Of a stretch of 64,000 bases of DNA, positions 39,852-50,994 are shown one piece after another (the first letter of the stretch is position 1; every line of letters starts with the position of its first letter). The stretch comes from Bacteroidia bacterium (GTDB taxonomy: Bacteria; Bacteroidota; Bacteroidia; Bacteroidales; Prolixibacteraceae). The stretch covers positions 1 through 64,000 of the forward strand of contig JAPLDS010000052.1 in the NCBI GenBank assembly GCA_026391295.1, in the 5' to 3' direction. The notes below the pieces were generated by a model that was given only the letters and a program-made list of their open reading frames with translations, did no database searches and was not told where the DNA came from. Both the position numbers and the translations under genes were made by a program.

Positions 39852-41955
39852 ATGAAAAAAGTTACTCTATTGGGTTTTATAGTAGCCCTACTATTTTGTT
39901 CGAAAATCAGTTTTGCTCAGACAACTGAGAAACACCTTGATAAGCCATTTATACAGGATTTTAGCGTTAAATATACACTTGAAGATCAGACTGTAATTTT
40001 AAAAAATGCAGCTGCTGATCACAATGGATATATTCAGATTCTCTCCTCAAAAGGGTTGCTTAGACCACGTAATGGTCAGTTTCTTTTTCCTGGAACGTTA
40101 GTCACAGACCGTCAAGATCGTCCAACATCTGACAAGCATATTTCTAGCATTGCAACATTCCAAGACCAGTTGGTTTATCTTGATGATAAGGCTGTCTTTA
40201 GTAATGCTTGGGCTGGAAAATTATTTGTTAAACATGCTTTGCCAGGTGCTAACATTTTAACTGTTGGCAAGGATTTTGGATTTCTAATCTCAGATGGAAA
40301 AGTTTTAAAACTGATCTCTAATTCTACCGTTGCGTGGGAAGGATCGTTAGCTGGCGAATCTGTAAAAGAGATCAAGTTTGATGCGAAATCTAATCTTTAC
40401 TGGATTTTAGGAGCCGCTTCGATACAGGTTTTCTCTCCAGACAAGAAACAACTTACAAAGGTTATGGATGGAACTACTTTTACTTGCTTAGCACCAGTTG
40501 CAGGAAAGGTTTTCGTAGGAACGAAAGATGGTTATTTAGAGCTAGATGCTAAGACTCAAAAACAACTAGGTGGAATCCATCAAAAAATGCCTTGGACTGA
40601 GATTACCTCTGCAAATGAGGTAAATGGAGAACTTTGGTTTGGGTCTACCTATGGTGCGATGATGCTTCGAGCAGATGGAAAATTTAACTATTTCGCCTCT
40701 AAACGTTGGCTCCCTTCCGACACGATCGTGAGTATCACCAAAGGTCCTGAGCATTCAGTTTTGGTCTTGACAAATGGTGGTATGGCACAGATCTCATTCA
40801 AGTCGATGACTTTGGAAGAGAAGGCGATGTATTACGAAAAACAAGTACGTGACCGTCATATCCGACTCGGTTTTAATGCTACTATTTCGGGTATGACCAA
40901 TGGTGATGTGACCACTGGAAGTCTTGAAAATTCAGATAATGATGGGTTGTGGACAACCATGTATTTAGCTGGAGAGACCTTCCGCTATGCAGTCACTAAA
41001 TCAGACGAGGCGCTTCAGTATGTGCGCGAATCACTTGATGCTATTGAACGTTTATACACCATCAATCCATTGCACAATGGTTTCCCATCACGGTCTTTTG
41101 AAAGAGCGGGATATAACAAGACCAGTGAGCCTTGGCGGGCTACTGAAGATCCTGAATGGGATTGGAAATCAACAACAAGTAGTGATGAAGCCATTGGTCA
41201 TATTTTTGCTTGTGGAGCCATTGCAGAGCTTGTGCCTGATCCAGCATTGAAGAAACAGGCGATTACGATTATTGACACCTTGATGTCGCATGTCGTGACA
41301 AACGATTTCTATATGATCGATTGGAATGGTCAGCCAACATAAGGATGCTGCATTCTTGCTTATGAAAAAGCACGGTTACCTCGAAAACCTGATGCAGCCA
41401 ATGAAAGGAATAGGAATGGCTCCCAAAGATGCTGATGGCCTAAGTCAGAGATTATCGAGCGAATGGAATCACTCCGACGATGAGATGTATTATTGCGGAT
41501 ATTGGGGGCTTTACCGATATGCCCTTAATGATACCCTTAAGGCAAAATATAAAGAGGCAATAATCGATCATTGGGAAATTGAACGACCTGAAAAAGAGGG
41601 GCTTTGGAATATCATGACCGCAATTGCAGGAGCGAAGAAAATTGATTTAAATGAAGCCATTTGGTACCTACAGCGCTATCCTCTTGATATGATTAACTGG
41701 ACTGTTGTAGCGAGTCATCGAAAAGATATCGAGAAGATTGCCCCAAACTTCAGAAATCAAACAATTACAGAAGTCCTTCCTCCCGATGAGCTGCCGCTAT
41801 TTAGACATAACGAGAACCGTTTTAATCTAGAGGGTCATGACAATGGCAGTTCAGAACAAAGCGCAGGCGATATCTGGCTACTCCCTTATTGGATCGGTCG
41901 TTATCTAAATGTGATTGGTGCTCCTGAAAAAGCAGCTGCTGTAGTAAAAAAATAA
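39852..41955 (+). pseudogene. Propeller/toroid paralogue 2, split by an internal deletion (ORFs 39852-41342 and 41326-41955)
   Basis: First ORF ends YMIDWNGQPT*; the overlapping frame resumes HKDAAFLLMKKHGYLENLMQPM. Paralogue 1 has about 40 extra residues (TWGRWNPEYVNARPVMVGDRK...) at this point. Confidence 0.87.
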
Positions 41956-41967
41956 GTGTTTTTGTAT

Positions 41968-42017
41968 AGAGGAATAGGCGAAAGAATTTTCTTATCCCTG
42001 TTCCTCTATTTTTTTAA
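41968..42017 (+). terminator. Terminator-like hairpin after the broken propeller gene
   Basis: ATAGAGGAATAGG...CCTGTTCCTCTAT followed by TTTTTTT. Confidence 0.65.
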
Positions 42018-42073
42018 GTTAGATTCAATTCTATTGGTCTTGTTCTATTAAAACTAACTCAAAGCCATCCCTT

Positions 42074-43843
42074 ATGGTTCCATTCTCAAAAGTTTCTATT
42101 TTTCTGGTTTGTGCTGCATTTATTATACTATCATGTAGTCATCCTACTTCAACCCTTTCGGTAAAAGAGGTCATGGATAAGACCTTTACAAACATCTATC
42201 ATACGATGCGTGCGGATGAATTGTCTGCATTGAATGAGCAGAAAGTTTTGAGCTTATTTACGCCAGACGAACATGAGGTATTGTCAACACGCCATTGGTC
42301 TTTCGACGTGAATACGCCTGTTGTCGTTTCTATTTTCCGAAGTATCGAACAAAAAACAGTCCCATTTTGGTTACCTGAGCAGGGTTTCACAAAAACAACT
42401 TTAACAGCAAAAAATGAAAATACAACCTATGAGGTATGGCAGAAAAAAATTCCTGCTGGTCATGTAGGACTTGGTGTCAATGGATTTGAAAATTACACCT
42501 TGCATTACTTCGTTTCCGTTGCCCCACAGAGTAAAAGTGCTAAGCTAATATTAAGCAATCTCTTCCCCGCAAATCAAACTGTCGATTCGCTACGAGTTGG
42601 TGTTCCTATTTATCACGATTGGGAAGAGTTAGTGTTAACTGAAATTCCTGCTGATTTGAAGGGAGAACAGCTACTTACAACAATCAGAGGTCGTGGTGTT
42701 GAAAGTCATCTGATTGGTGCTTTTCGGAAGACTACCCATCCTTCGTCTGCGAAACCCGACCAAGTGATGCTCACCTGGAGTTCAGACCCTTCGACTGGAA
42801 TTGATGTGCAGTGGCGCACTGACACCACAATTGCCACTGGAACTGTTAAGTATCGAATCAAAGGAACGAACGAAGAATTTGCTGCTTCAGCTACAAGCTA
42901 TCGCATGGAAGATCGGGTGCTGATGAACGATCGGTATATCAATCGATTTACGGCGTCACTTCGAAATCTAAAACCAGCTACGACCTATGAATATTTAGTG
43001 GCGCCGCAATCGCAGTGGAACGATCTTCAGTCCTTTTCTACACCAGCTCCTGATAACAAATTTGCATTTACTTGGTTTGGCGACACCCATTATTCGCCTA
43101 AATTCGGAGATATATTTGTTAAATCAGCGAAGACTTATCCGGATGCTGCCTTTTATTCCATCGCAGGTGATCAGGTTAGTGATGGGCTTTACCGTAATCA
43201 GTGGGATGATCTATTTGAGTATTCGAAAGATGTTATCTCTCGTAAACCTTTCATGTCGGTATTGGGTAATCACGACGCTCGTTATGGTCTCGGAGCCTCG
43301 ATGTATCGCGAGCTATTTAGTTATCCGAAAGATAGCCCAGTAGGTGTTGAACCTGAACGCACCTACGCTTTTGAATATAAGAACGCCCTATTTTTAATGA
43401 TTGATTGTGTATCACCAATTGAGACGCAAAGTGCTTGGATTGAAAATCAACTGGCAAAATCAAAAGCAACTTGGAAATTTGCGATGTTCCATTTCCCTCC
43501 ATATAACTGGGAAGAGCCCTATTTAGATATCCAAAAAGCATGGGTTCCAATTTTCGACAAGTATCATGTCGATATGGTGATGGGTGGGCATATTCATTAT
43601 TACATGCGCTCAAACCCCATGAAAGCTGGCAAGGTTGTCTCTTCCTATAATGATGGAACGGCTTACATTATCTCAATTGGAATCGAGGCTCATGCCAGGG
43701 AGATGTCGCCTGAGCCTTATGCGGCTGTTCGAAATAACGAAGGTCCATTATTCCAAAATGTACGTATCAATGGTAATAAATTATCGTATGTCTCAGTGAA
43801 TGCTGAAAACAAGATTATTGACTCATTTGAAATAAAAAAATAA
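42074..43843 (+). CDS. Metallophosphoesterase, purple-acid-phosphatase-like, lipoprotein
   Basis: Lipobox LSCSHPT; WFGDTHYSPKFGD, IAGDQVSDG, VLGNHDARYG, MFHFPPYNW, MGGHIHYYMR. Confidence 0.87.
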   Translation: MVPFSKVSIFLVCAAFIILSCSHPTSTLSVKEVMDKTFTNIYHTMRADELSALNEQKVLSLFTPDEHEVLSTRHWSFDVNTPVVVSIFRSIEQKTVPFWLPEQGFTKTTLTAKNENTTYEVWQKKIPAGHVGLGVNGFENYTLHYFVSVAPQSKSAKLILSNLFPANQTVDSLRVGVPIYHDWEELVLTEIPADLKGEQLLTTIRGRGVESHLIGAFRKTTHPSSAKPDQVMLTWSSDPSTGIDVQWRTDTTIATGTVKYRIKGTNEEFAASATSYRMEDRVLMNDRYINRFTASLRNLKPATTYEYLVAPQSQWNDLQSFSTPAPDNKFAFTWFGDTHYSPKFGDIFVKSAKTYPDAAFYSIAGDQVSDGLYRNQWDDLFEYSKDVISRKPFMSVLGNHDARYGLGASMYRELFSYPKDSPVGVEPERTYAFEYKNALFLMIDCVSPIETQSAWIENQLAKSKATWKFAMFHFPPYNWEEPYLDIQKAWVPIFDKYHVDMVMGGHIHYYMRSNPMKAGKVVSSYNDGTAYIISIGIEAHAREMSPEPYAAVRNNEGPLFQNVRINGNKLSYVSVNAENKIIDSFEIKK

Positions 43844-43912
43844 GTTGAAGAGTAATTATAGTGCCATGCAATCGAAGTGTGACAGAATGGTTAATTTGGT
43901 TCGTTTTAAACG

Positions 43913-45745
43913 TTGTTGTTTATGAGAATAATATTCATATCGTTTATATTCATACTCTTTACGCAGGGATTATTCGCTCAGCCTTCGGTTGATAGGCTAA
44001 TTCCAGTACCCTTAAGCTCTGTTAAGGTAGAGGGTGAAATGGGGCGGCGTATTGATATTACCATTCTATCAAATTTGCTGGAACTCGACGTTGACAAAGA
44101 TTTTTTGGCTCCATTTTTAGTAAAAGAGACGAAAAAGTCAAACTACATTGGTCTTGGCAAGTTAATCGATGCGACTGCGAAGTTTGCTGCTTATAGTGGA
44201 GACTCAAAGGTTATTGCTTTAAAAAATAAGTTAACTTCTTCGATTATTAAAGCGCAAGAAACAGATGGTTATCTGGGGAATATGGCACCTTCAAATCGAA
44301 TGTGGAAGCTTTGGGATGTGCATGAAGTGGGTTATATTATATATGGACTAATCACCGACTATACTCTTTTTGGTTCTGAGTCGTCTCTTGCTGCGGCAAA
44401 AAAGGGTGGCGATTATCTTCTTCGAAATTGGTCGTCAATGCCCATTGGATGGCAGGATAGTACTGGGGTAGGACTACATGTTGCAGGTATCGGAATCGAT
44501 CGCACCATGATTGCTTTATTTAAGGCAACGAAGGATCGACGTTACCTAGATTTCTGTGATAAGGTGTTGCATTTACACCAGTGGAACCCTGGAATAGTGC
44601 TTGGTCGTCGTAAATTAGTCGAAGGTCATATCTATAGTTATATGGCTGCTTCCCTAGCTCAATTGGAACTCTATCGTCTTGAGCAGGATAAGAATCTTTT
44701 GATCCCTACCATGAACGCGATAGACTTTTTATTTAATCAAAATGGGGTGGCCATCAGTGGTGGCGCAGGTCAAGTGGAGATCTGGACCAACGATCAAGAT
44801 GGAGGCCGGGATCTGGGTGAGACATGTGCAACAGCTTATCAACTCCGTGTCTACGATAATCTCCTGCGGATGAAAGAGGATTCTAGATATGGCGATATCA
44901 TGGAACGCACCATCTTCAATGCCTTGTTTGGTGCGCAATCAACAGATGGTCGCAAAGTTCGTTATTTTACCCCATTAGAAGGCGATCGATCCTATCACGA
45001 TGCAGACACCTATTGTTGTCCAAATAATTACAGACGAATACTCGCAGAACTTCCAAGCATGGTTTATTATAAATCGGGTAATGGAGTAGCAGTGAATCTT
45101 TATACATCCTCTAAAGCAACGATTCAGCTTGGAGCGAATCGGAAAGTTGGTTTGACTCAGCAGACTGATTATCCTAATTCTGGTCAGGTTATTTTGAAGA
45201 TTGATCCATTAACTACAGCCGTCTTTCCGGTCAAACTTCGGATCCCATTGTGGTGTAAAAATGCTTCTGTTGCTATCAATGGGGTGATAGCTAAGGTTAA
45301 CTGTAAACCAGGATTTTTTGCTATTCTTGAACGAGAGTGGAAGCGTGGAGACCAGATCACGTTGCAATTACCTATGGAGTGGCGTCTTGTAAAAGGTCGT
45401 GAGCGTCAAGCAGGTCGTGTTGCGATTATGCGCGGTCCATTACTTTTTGGTCTCAATCCGACTCAAGAAAAATCGCTTGCGAATAGATCGGCTGCGGATT
45501 TAGGTCGATTAATCGTTTCTAAGAAAATGTTAGATCCCCTGGCTGTTCATGCGGATGGATTTTATCCCACAGCCATCGGATGTCAGTTAAAAGCAGGATC
45601 GAAAATGTGGGCGATGGATAACCCTGGAGATCTTGATCTTTTATTTTCTGAGTTTGCCGATCCTGGGATTCGGTGCACCTATTTTAAGACCCCTAATCTT
45701 ACTGAAGCAGTAGAGGATGAATTAATAGGTTTGAATTTTAATTAA
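43913..45745 (+). CDS. GH127-like (beta-L-arabinofuranosidase family) secreted protein
   Basis: QETDGYLGNM, WDVHEVGYIIYGLI, GETCATAYQLRVYDNLLRM, ERTIFNALFGAQ, DTYCCPNNYRRILAELP. Confidence 0.85.
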   Translation: MLFMRIIFISFIFILFTQGLFAQPSVDRLIPVPLSSVKVEGEMGRRIDITILSNLLELDVDKDFLAPFLVKETKKSNYIGLGKLIDATAKFAAYSGDSKVIALKNKLTSSIIKAQETDGYLGNMAPSNRMWKLWDVHEVGYIIYGLITDYTLFGSESSLAAAKKGGDYLLRNWSSMPIGWQDSTGVGLHVAGIGIDRTMIALFKATKDRRYLDFCDKVLHLHQWNPGIVLGRRKLVEGHIYSYMAASLAQLELYRLEQDKNLLIPTMNAIDFLFNQNGVAISGGAGQVEIWTNDQDGGRDLGETCATAYQLRVYDNLLRMKEDSRYGDIMERTIFNALFGAQSTDGRKVRYFTPLEGDRSYHDADTYCCPNNYRRILAELPSMVYYKSGNGVAVNLYTSSKATIQLGANRKVGLTQQTDYPNSGQVILKIDPLTTAVFPVKLRIPLWCKNASVAINGVIAKVNCKPGFFAILEREWKRGDQITLQLPMEWRLVKGRERQAGRVAIMRGPLLFGLNPTQEKSLANRSAADLGRLIVSKKMLDPLAVHADGFYPTAIGCQLKAGSKMWAMDNPGDLDLLFSEFADPGIRCTYFKTPNLTEAVEDELIGLNFN

Positions 45746-45766
45746 TTACATATAAACTAATACACT

Positions 45767-48076
45767 ATGAAATCTTTTCTTCAAACAATGGCCATCGCAC
45801 TGATGTTCTTGAGCCTTAACGCAGGTTTCTCAAATGCTCAGGTTTCGAAGGTTCAAAAAACAGTCAAAGGTTCACCCGATGAGGTGTATCTTCAAGAAGT
45901 TGCAAAACGGATCGTAACCGCACATCCGGTGGAAGGTATTGCCGTTTTCAAGGACGATTGTTTCGCTGTTATTCAAGGGCAGATTAATCTGTTGCAGAAA
46001 GATGTCTTTGTTCCAGAGGCAGCTTCACCATCAAACGTTAAAAGAATTATTGTTATTGGCGGCGATCTTTGGGCGCTTGCATTAGATGGGCTTTATCGGT
46101 ATAACGCTCATTCGTGGCAGAAGATAGATAGCCAAGAGTATGTCGATCTTTGTATCCATCAAGGAAAGCTTCATGGTGCAACAAAAGAGGAGATTTTCAG
46201 ACTTGAGAACGATCATTTTGTTTCAACAAAACCTAAAGGTGGATATAACTCAAGCGACATTACCATGTTGATGGAAGATGGATCACAGGTTCATGCTGAT
46301 CCCGTGCGGATTGGTCCGATCATGCGCATTGCTTCGTATAGCGGAACGTTATATGTGCTGCAGCCAGGTAAGCTTATACTTTTTGATGGCCTTGTGGTAA
46401 ATGAAGATTTTATCGACTGGGGTAGACTGCCATCCAAAACAACCACGGGCATGCTCTCTGATGGAAGCAAATTGTTTGTAAGCACCAATAAGGGTCTGGG
46501 TGTTTTTCGTGGGGGTGCAATGACTGCCCTTCAAGGTAAAGATGGATTGCCAATTGAGAATACCACCTGTCTGGCCAAAGGATTTGAGGATGACATCTGG
46601 ATTGGTACAGCTCGTGGAGCTGTTCGAAAAGTCAAGAATGAATGGCATTATTTTGGTTCTGATCAGTGGCTTCCTGGATTGCAGGTAAGTGAAATTGCTG
46701 TTGGGAAAAGTGAAGTTTATGTGGCTACTGACAAAGGTGTTGGAATCATAAGCTATGTGCCTTATACGCTTCAGAAAAAAGCTGCTTTTTACGAGCAACA
46801 TATACTTAACTGGGGTCATAAGCGTTTAGGATTTGTCCATACGTTGTATAAAAAAGATGGGGAATGGATTCGTGAAGTAAGTGATAACGATGGCGGTAAC
46901 ACCGCTACCTATCTTGCGGCGATGAGTTATAAGTATGCCGTAACGGGCGATCTTGCGGCTCGCAAAGAGGCTGTTGAAGCTTTCAAAGCTTTAGTATGGC
47001 TTGAGCGAATCTCTACTGTCAGAGGATTTTTTGCACGCGCTATCTGGTCGCCAACTGGAGATCAGTGTGAACGTGCGACTCAAGGGTCAGGGGGGTTGCC
47101 GGCTCGTTGGTATCCTACTAAAGACGGCAAATGGTTTTGGAAAGGTGATACCTCCAGTGATGAGGTGACCTCTCATTTCTATGCCGTTTCTCTATTCTAT
47201 GATATCGTTGCTCAGGGTCCCGAAAAGGAGATGGCTCGTGAGCACATGAATCGTATCGCTGGGTATATTCTTAAAAACGGGTATGTCTTCAACGATTTAG
47301 ATGGCAAGCCAACACGCTGGGGTCGCTGGAATCCCGAATATCTATTGCGTCCATATGGCTACAACGACAGAGGTGTTAATGGTCTTGAGGTGTTAGCCTA
47401 TATGCAGTCGGCCTATGCAGTTACCGGTGATCAGAAATTTGAGAAGGGGATGAAACAATTAGTTGGCTATGGTTATGCCGAAAATACCATTCGTCAAAAA
47501 AACACCTTCCCACCATCTACACTTGCTCCATGGGATGATAACCTGGCTTTTGAAAGTTACAATACCTTGCTCCGTTATACTACCGATCCACAATTGCGAT
47601 CGATCTATTTGAGGAGTCTTGAACGATCATGGGAGGTCAAACGTATGGAGCATATCCCTTGGTTTAATTTCTCCTATGGGGCTCTTTCTGGTAATGAGTG
47701 TGAAATTGAACAGTCTGTTAAGCATCTGCGCGAGTGGACACTTGATTGTGGTGAATATAATTATCGCAACTCTCTTCGTGACGATTTATTTGTGGAGGCT
47801 GGATATACCTCGTATGAGGGTGGATTAAAAGCGATGTCGCCTCGTGAGACTTCGGTGAAATCAGGTAGTCGAAGAGCCATTGATCTTGATGGGGGTAACA
47901 ATGGCAATGTAATCAAAGAACCGACGGGATTTCTAAGAGACTATTGGATGGGTCGTTATCATGGCTTTATTCAATCCCCGTCAACAACTGATCCAGCTTT
48001 ACTGACCGTTCCTAAAGATAACTCAGGCCCTCATGGAGCTAAACCGTATGATGGACCTGGACGGCCGGAGTTTTGA
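45767..48076 (+). CDS. Secreted propeller plus predicted toroid protein, paralogue 3
   Basis: VSDNDGGNTATYLAAMSYKYAVTGD, GDTSSDEVTSHFYAV, DLDGKPTRWGRWNPEY, DYWMGRYHGFI. Confidence 0.75.
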   Translation: MKSFLQTMAIALMFLSLNAGFSNAQVSKVQKTVKGSPDEVYLQEVAKRIVTAHPVEGIAVFKDDCFAVIQGQINLLQKDVFVPEAASPSNVKRIIVIGGDLWALALDGLYRYNAHSWQKIDSQEYVDLCIHQGKLHGATKEEIFRLENDHFVSTKPKGGYNSSDITMLMEDGSQVHADPVRIGPIMRIASYSGTLYVLQPGKLILFDGLVVNEDFIDWGRLPSKTTTGMLSDGSKLFVSTNKGLGVFRGGAMTALQGKDGLPIENTTCLAKGFEDDIWIGTARGAVRKVKNEWHYFGSDQWLPGLQVSEIAVGKSEVYVATDKGVGIISYVPYTLQKKAAFYEQHILNWGHKRLGFVHTLYKKDGEWIREVSDNDGGNTATYLAAMSYKYAVTGDLAARKEAVEAFKALVWLERISTVRGFFARAIWSPTGDQCERATQGSGGLPARWYPTKDGKWFWKGDTSSDEVTSHFYAVSLFYDIVAQGPEKEMAREHMNRIAGYILKNGYVFNDLDGKPTRWGRWNPEYLLRPYGYNDRGVNGLEVLAYMQSAYAVTGDQKFEKGMKQLVGYGYAENTIRQKNTFPPSTLAPWDDNLAFESYNTLLRYTTDPQLRSIYLRSLERSWEVKRMEHIPWFNFSYGALSGNECEIEQSVKHLREWTLDCGEYNYRNSLRDDLFVEAGYTSYEGGLKAMSPRETSVKSGSRRAIDLDGGNNGNVIKEPTGFLRDYWMGRYHGFIQSPSTTDPALLTVPKDNSGPHGAKPYDGPGRPEF

Positions 48077-48109
48077 GTGTATTGGATGAGCGTCTATTTT
48101 TAGATTTGT

Positions 48110-48355
48110 CAGAGTTGAACCCACTTCGGGGTTCCTGCCCCAGATTAGCACCTGGGGTTATTGAAATTACAGTCCTTCGGACTTTTTACTGCGCTGAAGG
48201 GGTTTCCATCAGGTGACGGATGAATAACCGTGGGTGTAACTATAGAAGCAGGAATAAATCCTAAAATAACCCTGAAAGGGTGAAATCATAATAACTGTGG
48301 GTGCAGCCCACGGAAGAAAAACATCAACAACAGCCCTGAAGGGGTTGAATATCTA
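48110..48355. repeat. Cluster of short palindromes (REP/BIME-like)
   Basis: AACCCACTTCGGGGTT, CCCCAGATTAGCACCTGGGG, AGTCCTTCGGACT, ACCCTGAAAGGGT, CTGTGGGTGCAGCCCACGG, GCCCTGAAGGGGTTG. Confidence 0.85.
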
Positions 48356-48553
48356 AAAAATAACTAACTTCAACTAATAATTAAGCAGATAAACCTAAGA
48401 CATATTATGACGAAAAGTCCAAATTTCAAATAGCAAAATTCAAATGTGCAATAATTTATATTTATTTTCACTTTGCCTTTTGATATTTGAATCTTGCATT
48501 TTGATTTTTTATCTGCAGACTTTGTACCTTGAATTTCTTTCTAAACTAAACAT

Positions 48554-50932
48554 ATGAAAACTTTTCTTTCTCGCTTATTCCTCCTAATTTTTTTGCTGGC
48601 CGCAGGAATTCAATATTCTGCCCAGGCTCAGTCCGATAAAGCGACTGACCATGTCAATCCATTGTTAGGGACCGACTTTTTCGGACATACTTATCCAGGT
48701 GCTGCCTTGCCTTTTGCAATGGTTCATCTCAGTCCAGATATGAATACTCAGGGCTGGACCTACTGCGCTGGATATATCTATTCCGACAACTCCATTATGG
48801 GCTTTAGTCATACCCACTGGAGCGGTGTGGGGATGGTGAATGGGGGCGAAGTCTTGCTAATGCCTAATGTTGGCGATAAGTTGCATACGACACCAGGTGC
48901 TCCTGAGAATCCAGGCGAAGGATATCGTTCGCGCTTTGATCATGCGGATGAAGTGGCTTCTCCGGGGTATTACTCCGTTGTGCTTAAAGATTACAAGGTC
49001 AAGGTTGAGCTAACAGCCACTAAGCGAGCTGGATTTCATCGGTATACTTTCCCAAAAGCTAATAATGCGCGGGTGATCTTAGATTTAGGTCATCAGATAG
49101 GGGAGAATAAATCGGAGCAATTATCTGAGTTGCGAATTATTGAAAATAAACGAATCGAAGGGGTGAAAAGCGCTGGACTAGGAAAAGTTTATTTTGTTGC
49201 TGAGTTTAGTAAGCCATTTGCCTATTATGGAACATTTGATAATGATCTAAAAACACCAGAATCTGGCGGTAGCATCTGGCCATATAAAAATGGGGAAGTG
49301 GGTAAAAATATTGGAGCCTTCGTAAATTTCAAGACTACTGAAAACGAACAGATTTTAGTGAAAGTTGGAATTAGCTATACTAGTCTTGAGGGTGCTCGTA
49401 ACAACCTACATACTGAGATTCCAAATTGCGATTTTGATGGGATCCGTGGCGCTGCGCAAAAAACGTGGGAGAGTGAGCTGTCACGCGTTAAGATTGATGG
49501 TGCAACAGACGATCAAAAGGAGATATTCTATTCCGCACTTTATCACTCTTTGTTAGCTGAATATATTTCGCAAGATGTGGATGGTAAGTATTATGGTTCC
49601 GATAAAAAAATTCATGAGGCAAAAGGGTATGATTTCTATGGCTCATTCTCTTGCTGGGATACCTATCGTTCGCAGCATCCTTTGTTGACCGTTATCGCTC
49701 CCGACCACGTGAATGATATTGTGAAGTCGATCGTTGCCAAGACGAAAGACTACGGCTGGTTGCCTGCTCAGCATTTTATGAATTTATTTGGAGAGACTAT
49801 GGTTGGCGATCATCTTATTCCAATTATTGTAGATGCTTATATCAAAGGTTTCCACGATTTTGATGTTGAATTTATTTATAAAGCGATGCGCACCAAGGCC
49901 TTAGAAGAACCAAAGCCTCCTGTGCCTCATCATGCGGGTCGTTCAGGCTTGAAATATTATATTGAGCTTGGCTACACGCCGGTGGATAAAGTTACGGAGT
50001 CGGTGCCGAATACCTTGGAGCTTGCTTACGACGATTGGTGTATTGCTCAGTTAGCGCAGGCCTTGGGTAAAAAAGAAGACTATGCGTTGTTTATGAAACG
50101 GGCCTCTAACTATCAAAATCTTTGGGAGCCAAAATCAAAGTTTATGCGCCCTAAGCTTACCGATGGAAATTGGTTGGAACCATTAAATGGTCGCGAGCAG
50201 GAGATTGTTAAAGTTGGCGAGCATTCATATTATAAATATTTTGATCCATTGTTGGTTGGAAAACGACCAAGTCGCCACTATACCGAATCAAATGCATGGC
50301 AATATATCTGGTCAGTACAGCATGATGTAAAAGGTTTGATAAATTTATTTGGAGGTAACAAAGCATTTACCGCGAAGCTCGATACCTTCTTTCAGATGAG
50401 TCCGAATATTTCTGCTCCGAAATATGTTGGTGTGGTAGGTACGATTGGTCAATATGTTCATGGCAATCAGCCATCTCATCATGTCTCCTATCTGTATGAT
50501 TTTGCTGGTGAGCCTTGGAAGACACAGAAATGGGCTCGGGAAGTCACTGTTGAGCTATACCGCAGTGGCCCTGGCGGAATTTGTGGTAATGAAGATATGG
50601 GCTCACTTTCGTCGTGGTATGTTTTAAGTGCGATGGGTATTTATCCGGTTACGCCGGGTAGTCCGTATTATGCCATTGGTAGTCCATTGTTTGGCAGCGC
50701 CACTATAAAGGTTGGTAATGGAAAGACCTTTGTGATCGAAACGCATAATAATTCAGCAGAGAATAAATATATCCAGTCGGCGAAACTTAATGGCAAGCCC
50801 TTAAACAAAACATGGCTGTCATACAAAGAAATTACCGACGGTGGAAAAGTCCAATTTGAGATGGGACCAACACCGAATAAAAACTGGGGAAGCAAACCGC
50901 AAGATGCTCCTCCTTCGATGAGTGTACGTTAA
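48554..50932 (+). CDS. GH92-like alpha-mannosidase, secreted
   Basis: DHVNPLLGTDFFGHTYPGAALPFAMVHLSPD, GFSHTHWSGVG, FSCWDTYRSQHPLLTV, GNEDMGSLSSWYVLSAMGIYPVTPG. Confidence 0.95.
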   Translation: MKTFLSRLFLLIFLLAAGIQYSAQAQSDKATDHVNPLLGTDFFGHTYPGAALPFAMVHLSPDMNTQGWTYCAGYIYSDNSIMGFSHTHWSGVGMVNGGEVLLMPNVGDKLHTTPGAPENPGEGYRSRFDHADEVASPGYYSVVLKDYKVKVELTATKRAGFHRYTFPKANNARVILDLGHQIGENKSEQLSELRIIENKRIEGVKSAGLGKVYFVAEFSKPFAYYGTFDNDLKTPESGGSIWPYKNGEVGKNIGAFVNFKTTENEQILVKVGISYTSLEGARNNLHTEIPNCDFDGIRGAAQKTWESELSRVKIDGATDDQKEIFYSALYHSLLAEYISQDVDGKYYGSDKKIHEAKGYDFYGSFSCWDTYRSQHPLLTVIAPDHVNDIVKSIVAKTKDYGWLPAQHFMNLFGETMVGDHLIPIIVDAYIKGFHDFDVEFIYKAMRTKALEEPKPPVPHHAGRSGLKYYIELGYTPVDKVTESVPNTLELAYDDWCIAQLAQALGKKEDYALFMKRASNYQNLWEPKSKFMRPKLTDGNWLEPLNGREQEIVKVGEHSYYKYFDPLLVGKRPSRHYTESNAWQYIWSVQHDVKGLINLFGGNKAFTAKLDTFFQMSPNISAPKYVGVVGTIGQYVHGNQPSHHVSYLYDFAGEPWKTQKWAREVTVELYRSGPGGICGNEDMGSLSSWYVLSAMGIYPVTPGSPYYAIGSPLFGSATIKVGNGKTFVIETHNNSAENKYIQSAKLNGKPLNKTWLSYKEITDGGKVQFEMGPTPNKNWGSKPQDAPPSMSVR

Positions 50933-50942
50933 TCTCATTCAT

Positions 50943-50971
50943 AAAAAAAGCCCCAGTCAGGGGCTTTTTTT
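50943..50971. terminator. Bidirectional terminator between convergent genes
   Basis: AAAAAAAGCCCC-AGTCA-GGGGCTTTTTTT. Confidence 0.93.
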
Positions 50972-50994
50972 ATGAAGTGAATTCTGGTTAAACC

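Noticed and set aside
46291-46819. 65- and 156-aa antisense ORFs inside propeller paralogue 3
   Set aside because: Antisense to a well-supported CDS and not family-like; most likely chance open frames.
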